Assembly (NCBI GenBank): GCA_002633025.1
Contig: NMRB01000239.1
Coordinates: forward strand, 152,318-216,317
Origin: Notospermus geniculatus
Taxonomy: Eukaryota > Nemertea > Pilidiophora > Heteronemertea > Lineidae
DNA: 64,000 nucleotides
Reading direction: 5' to 3'
Every line of letters starts with the position of its first letter. The stretch's first letter is position 1. The notes under the pieces were generated by a model. That model saw only the letters and a list, made by a program, of their open reading frames with translations. It did not search any database and was not told the DNA's origin. Position numbers and translations under genes: made by a program. Positions 63,275 through 64,000 of this stretch are shown here, in pieces.

Positions 63275-64000
63275 ATCGAATGCTGTCTGCAGTTTTGGGT
63301 TTTCCCGTTGCACTGGGTAGTTTCAAGTTCCCGAACCTTGGCGTACCTGTGATTGAAATATGAAGTGGTTGAAATCAAAATACTTTCTCATGGACATTGA
63401 CACTCACTGACGGTCTTGTATTAACATCCTACATCACTGCATGGATAACATTGCTTGCAAGTCCTTGAACCTGGCCAGTTAGGCATGTTAATGGGCCTAC
63501 CTGTAGTAAAGTTGAAATTTGAAACTAAAAAAAAACAGTGTACAATTCATGCTTTTGTCTAAAACGTTCAAGCTGTTTTGGCTTTCTTTTCCAAGCATAG
63601 TAGGCCTAAAGGTTTTTGTACAGGTGATGGTCTCAAGCCCAAGGTCACTTGCTACAGGTTAACTTGGGACACCTGTTTTTCTGATGTAAAGTCTGGAGGC
63701 AAAGGTCTGCAAGGTGTTAAATTGTTTTGTAGTCGAAGGTTTTGTTGTTTGTACCATATTCCATTCATCGTGGTCATCATCCATGGATGCGAAACCAGAG
63801 CTCAGCTCATCCATCACGATAAATTGCATAGATCTTTTGTTGACTTGACCCTTACTGGCATTAATCTCGGTTTATTATCATTGTATTGTTTTGTCCACAG
63901 CAGCTGGTGCGAGACCCTGGAATAGTTAGTTAAATGCGCAATATCGGCTGAAATCATACGACTTTTGCAATTCTGGTTGAATTCTGGACGATTTCTTATT
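63275..64000. other. Terminal non-coding stretch
   Basis: A 115-codon open frame (63578-63925, + strand) has no recognisable domain and no supporting splice context. Nothing else is identified. Confidence 0.4.

Noticed and set aside
63578-63925. 115-codon frame near the window end
   Set aside because: No recognisable domain, and the composition looks random.

Overview
The window is animal genomic DNA. Its main content is one very large, intron-rich gene on the + strand, running from about 2.7 kb to 51.05 kb, split into about 79 coding exons with GT-AG introns whose phases join. The joined product, about 5,900 residues, has the full dynein heavy chain layout: N-terminal tail (DHC_N1), linker (DHC_N2), six AAA modules, a stalk coiled coil with microtubule-binding domain between AAA4 and AAA5, and the C-terminal domain. 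The catalytic motifs of AAA1, which every motile dynein needs, are destroyed. AAA2 and AAA3 keep intact P-loops and AAA4 has lost its P-loop lysine. Long Ser-, Lys- and Glu-rich segments are inserted into the linker, AAA1, AAA5 and AAA6, and a roughly 380-residue Ser/Lys-rich tail ends the protein. This fits the divergent DNHD1 (dynein heavy chain domain-containing 1) family of ciliated animals. The DHC identity is near certain; the DNHD1 assignment is an inference from the degenerate AAA1.

Organism: single-gene content, intron density (typically 100-500 bp introns), many MITEs and tRNA-derived SINEs, and frequent TAGGCCTAC/ACATGTA-like words suggest a marine invertebrate, perhaps an echinoderm, hemichordate, cephalochordate or lophotrochozoan. 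The phylum cannot be resolved from this sequence alone.

Layout. 1-2.7 kb: upstream region with a 1,077-bp nest of palindromic elements. 2.7-11.9 kb: tail exons. 12.1-23.2 kb: second half of the tail and the linker. 23.3-25.2 kb: AAA1. 26.2-28.4 kb: AAA2. 28.8-30.2 kb: AAA3. 30.3-33.5 kb: AAA4, with one unresolved reading-frame break. 33.9-36.2 kb: stalk and MTBD. 36.4-41.5 kb: AAA5. 41.7-46.3 kb: AAA6. 46.6-49.8 kb: C-terminal domain. 49.9-51.05 kb: disordered tail and stop codon. 51.05-64 kb: mostly non-coding DNA with MITEs, SINE fragments, a LINE-like 3' tail and one possible first coding exon of a further gene at 53.39 kb.

Introns and flanks are crowded with transposable elements. There are about 19 copies of one tRNA-headed SINE in both orientations, several TIR/MITE families (hAT-like with 5-bp target duplications, pogo-like, a CRE-containing family, a foldback with a 9-bp target duplication), nested palindromes, and several minisatellites. 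No rRNA gene, functional tRNA gene, CRISPR array or bacterial feature was seen.
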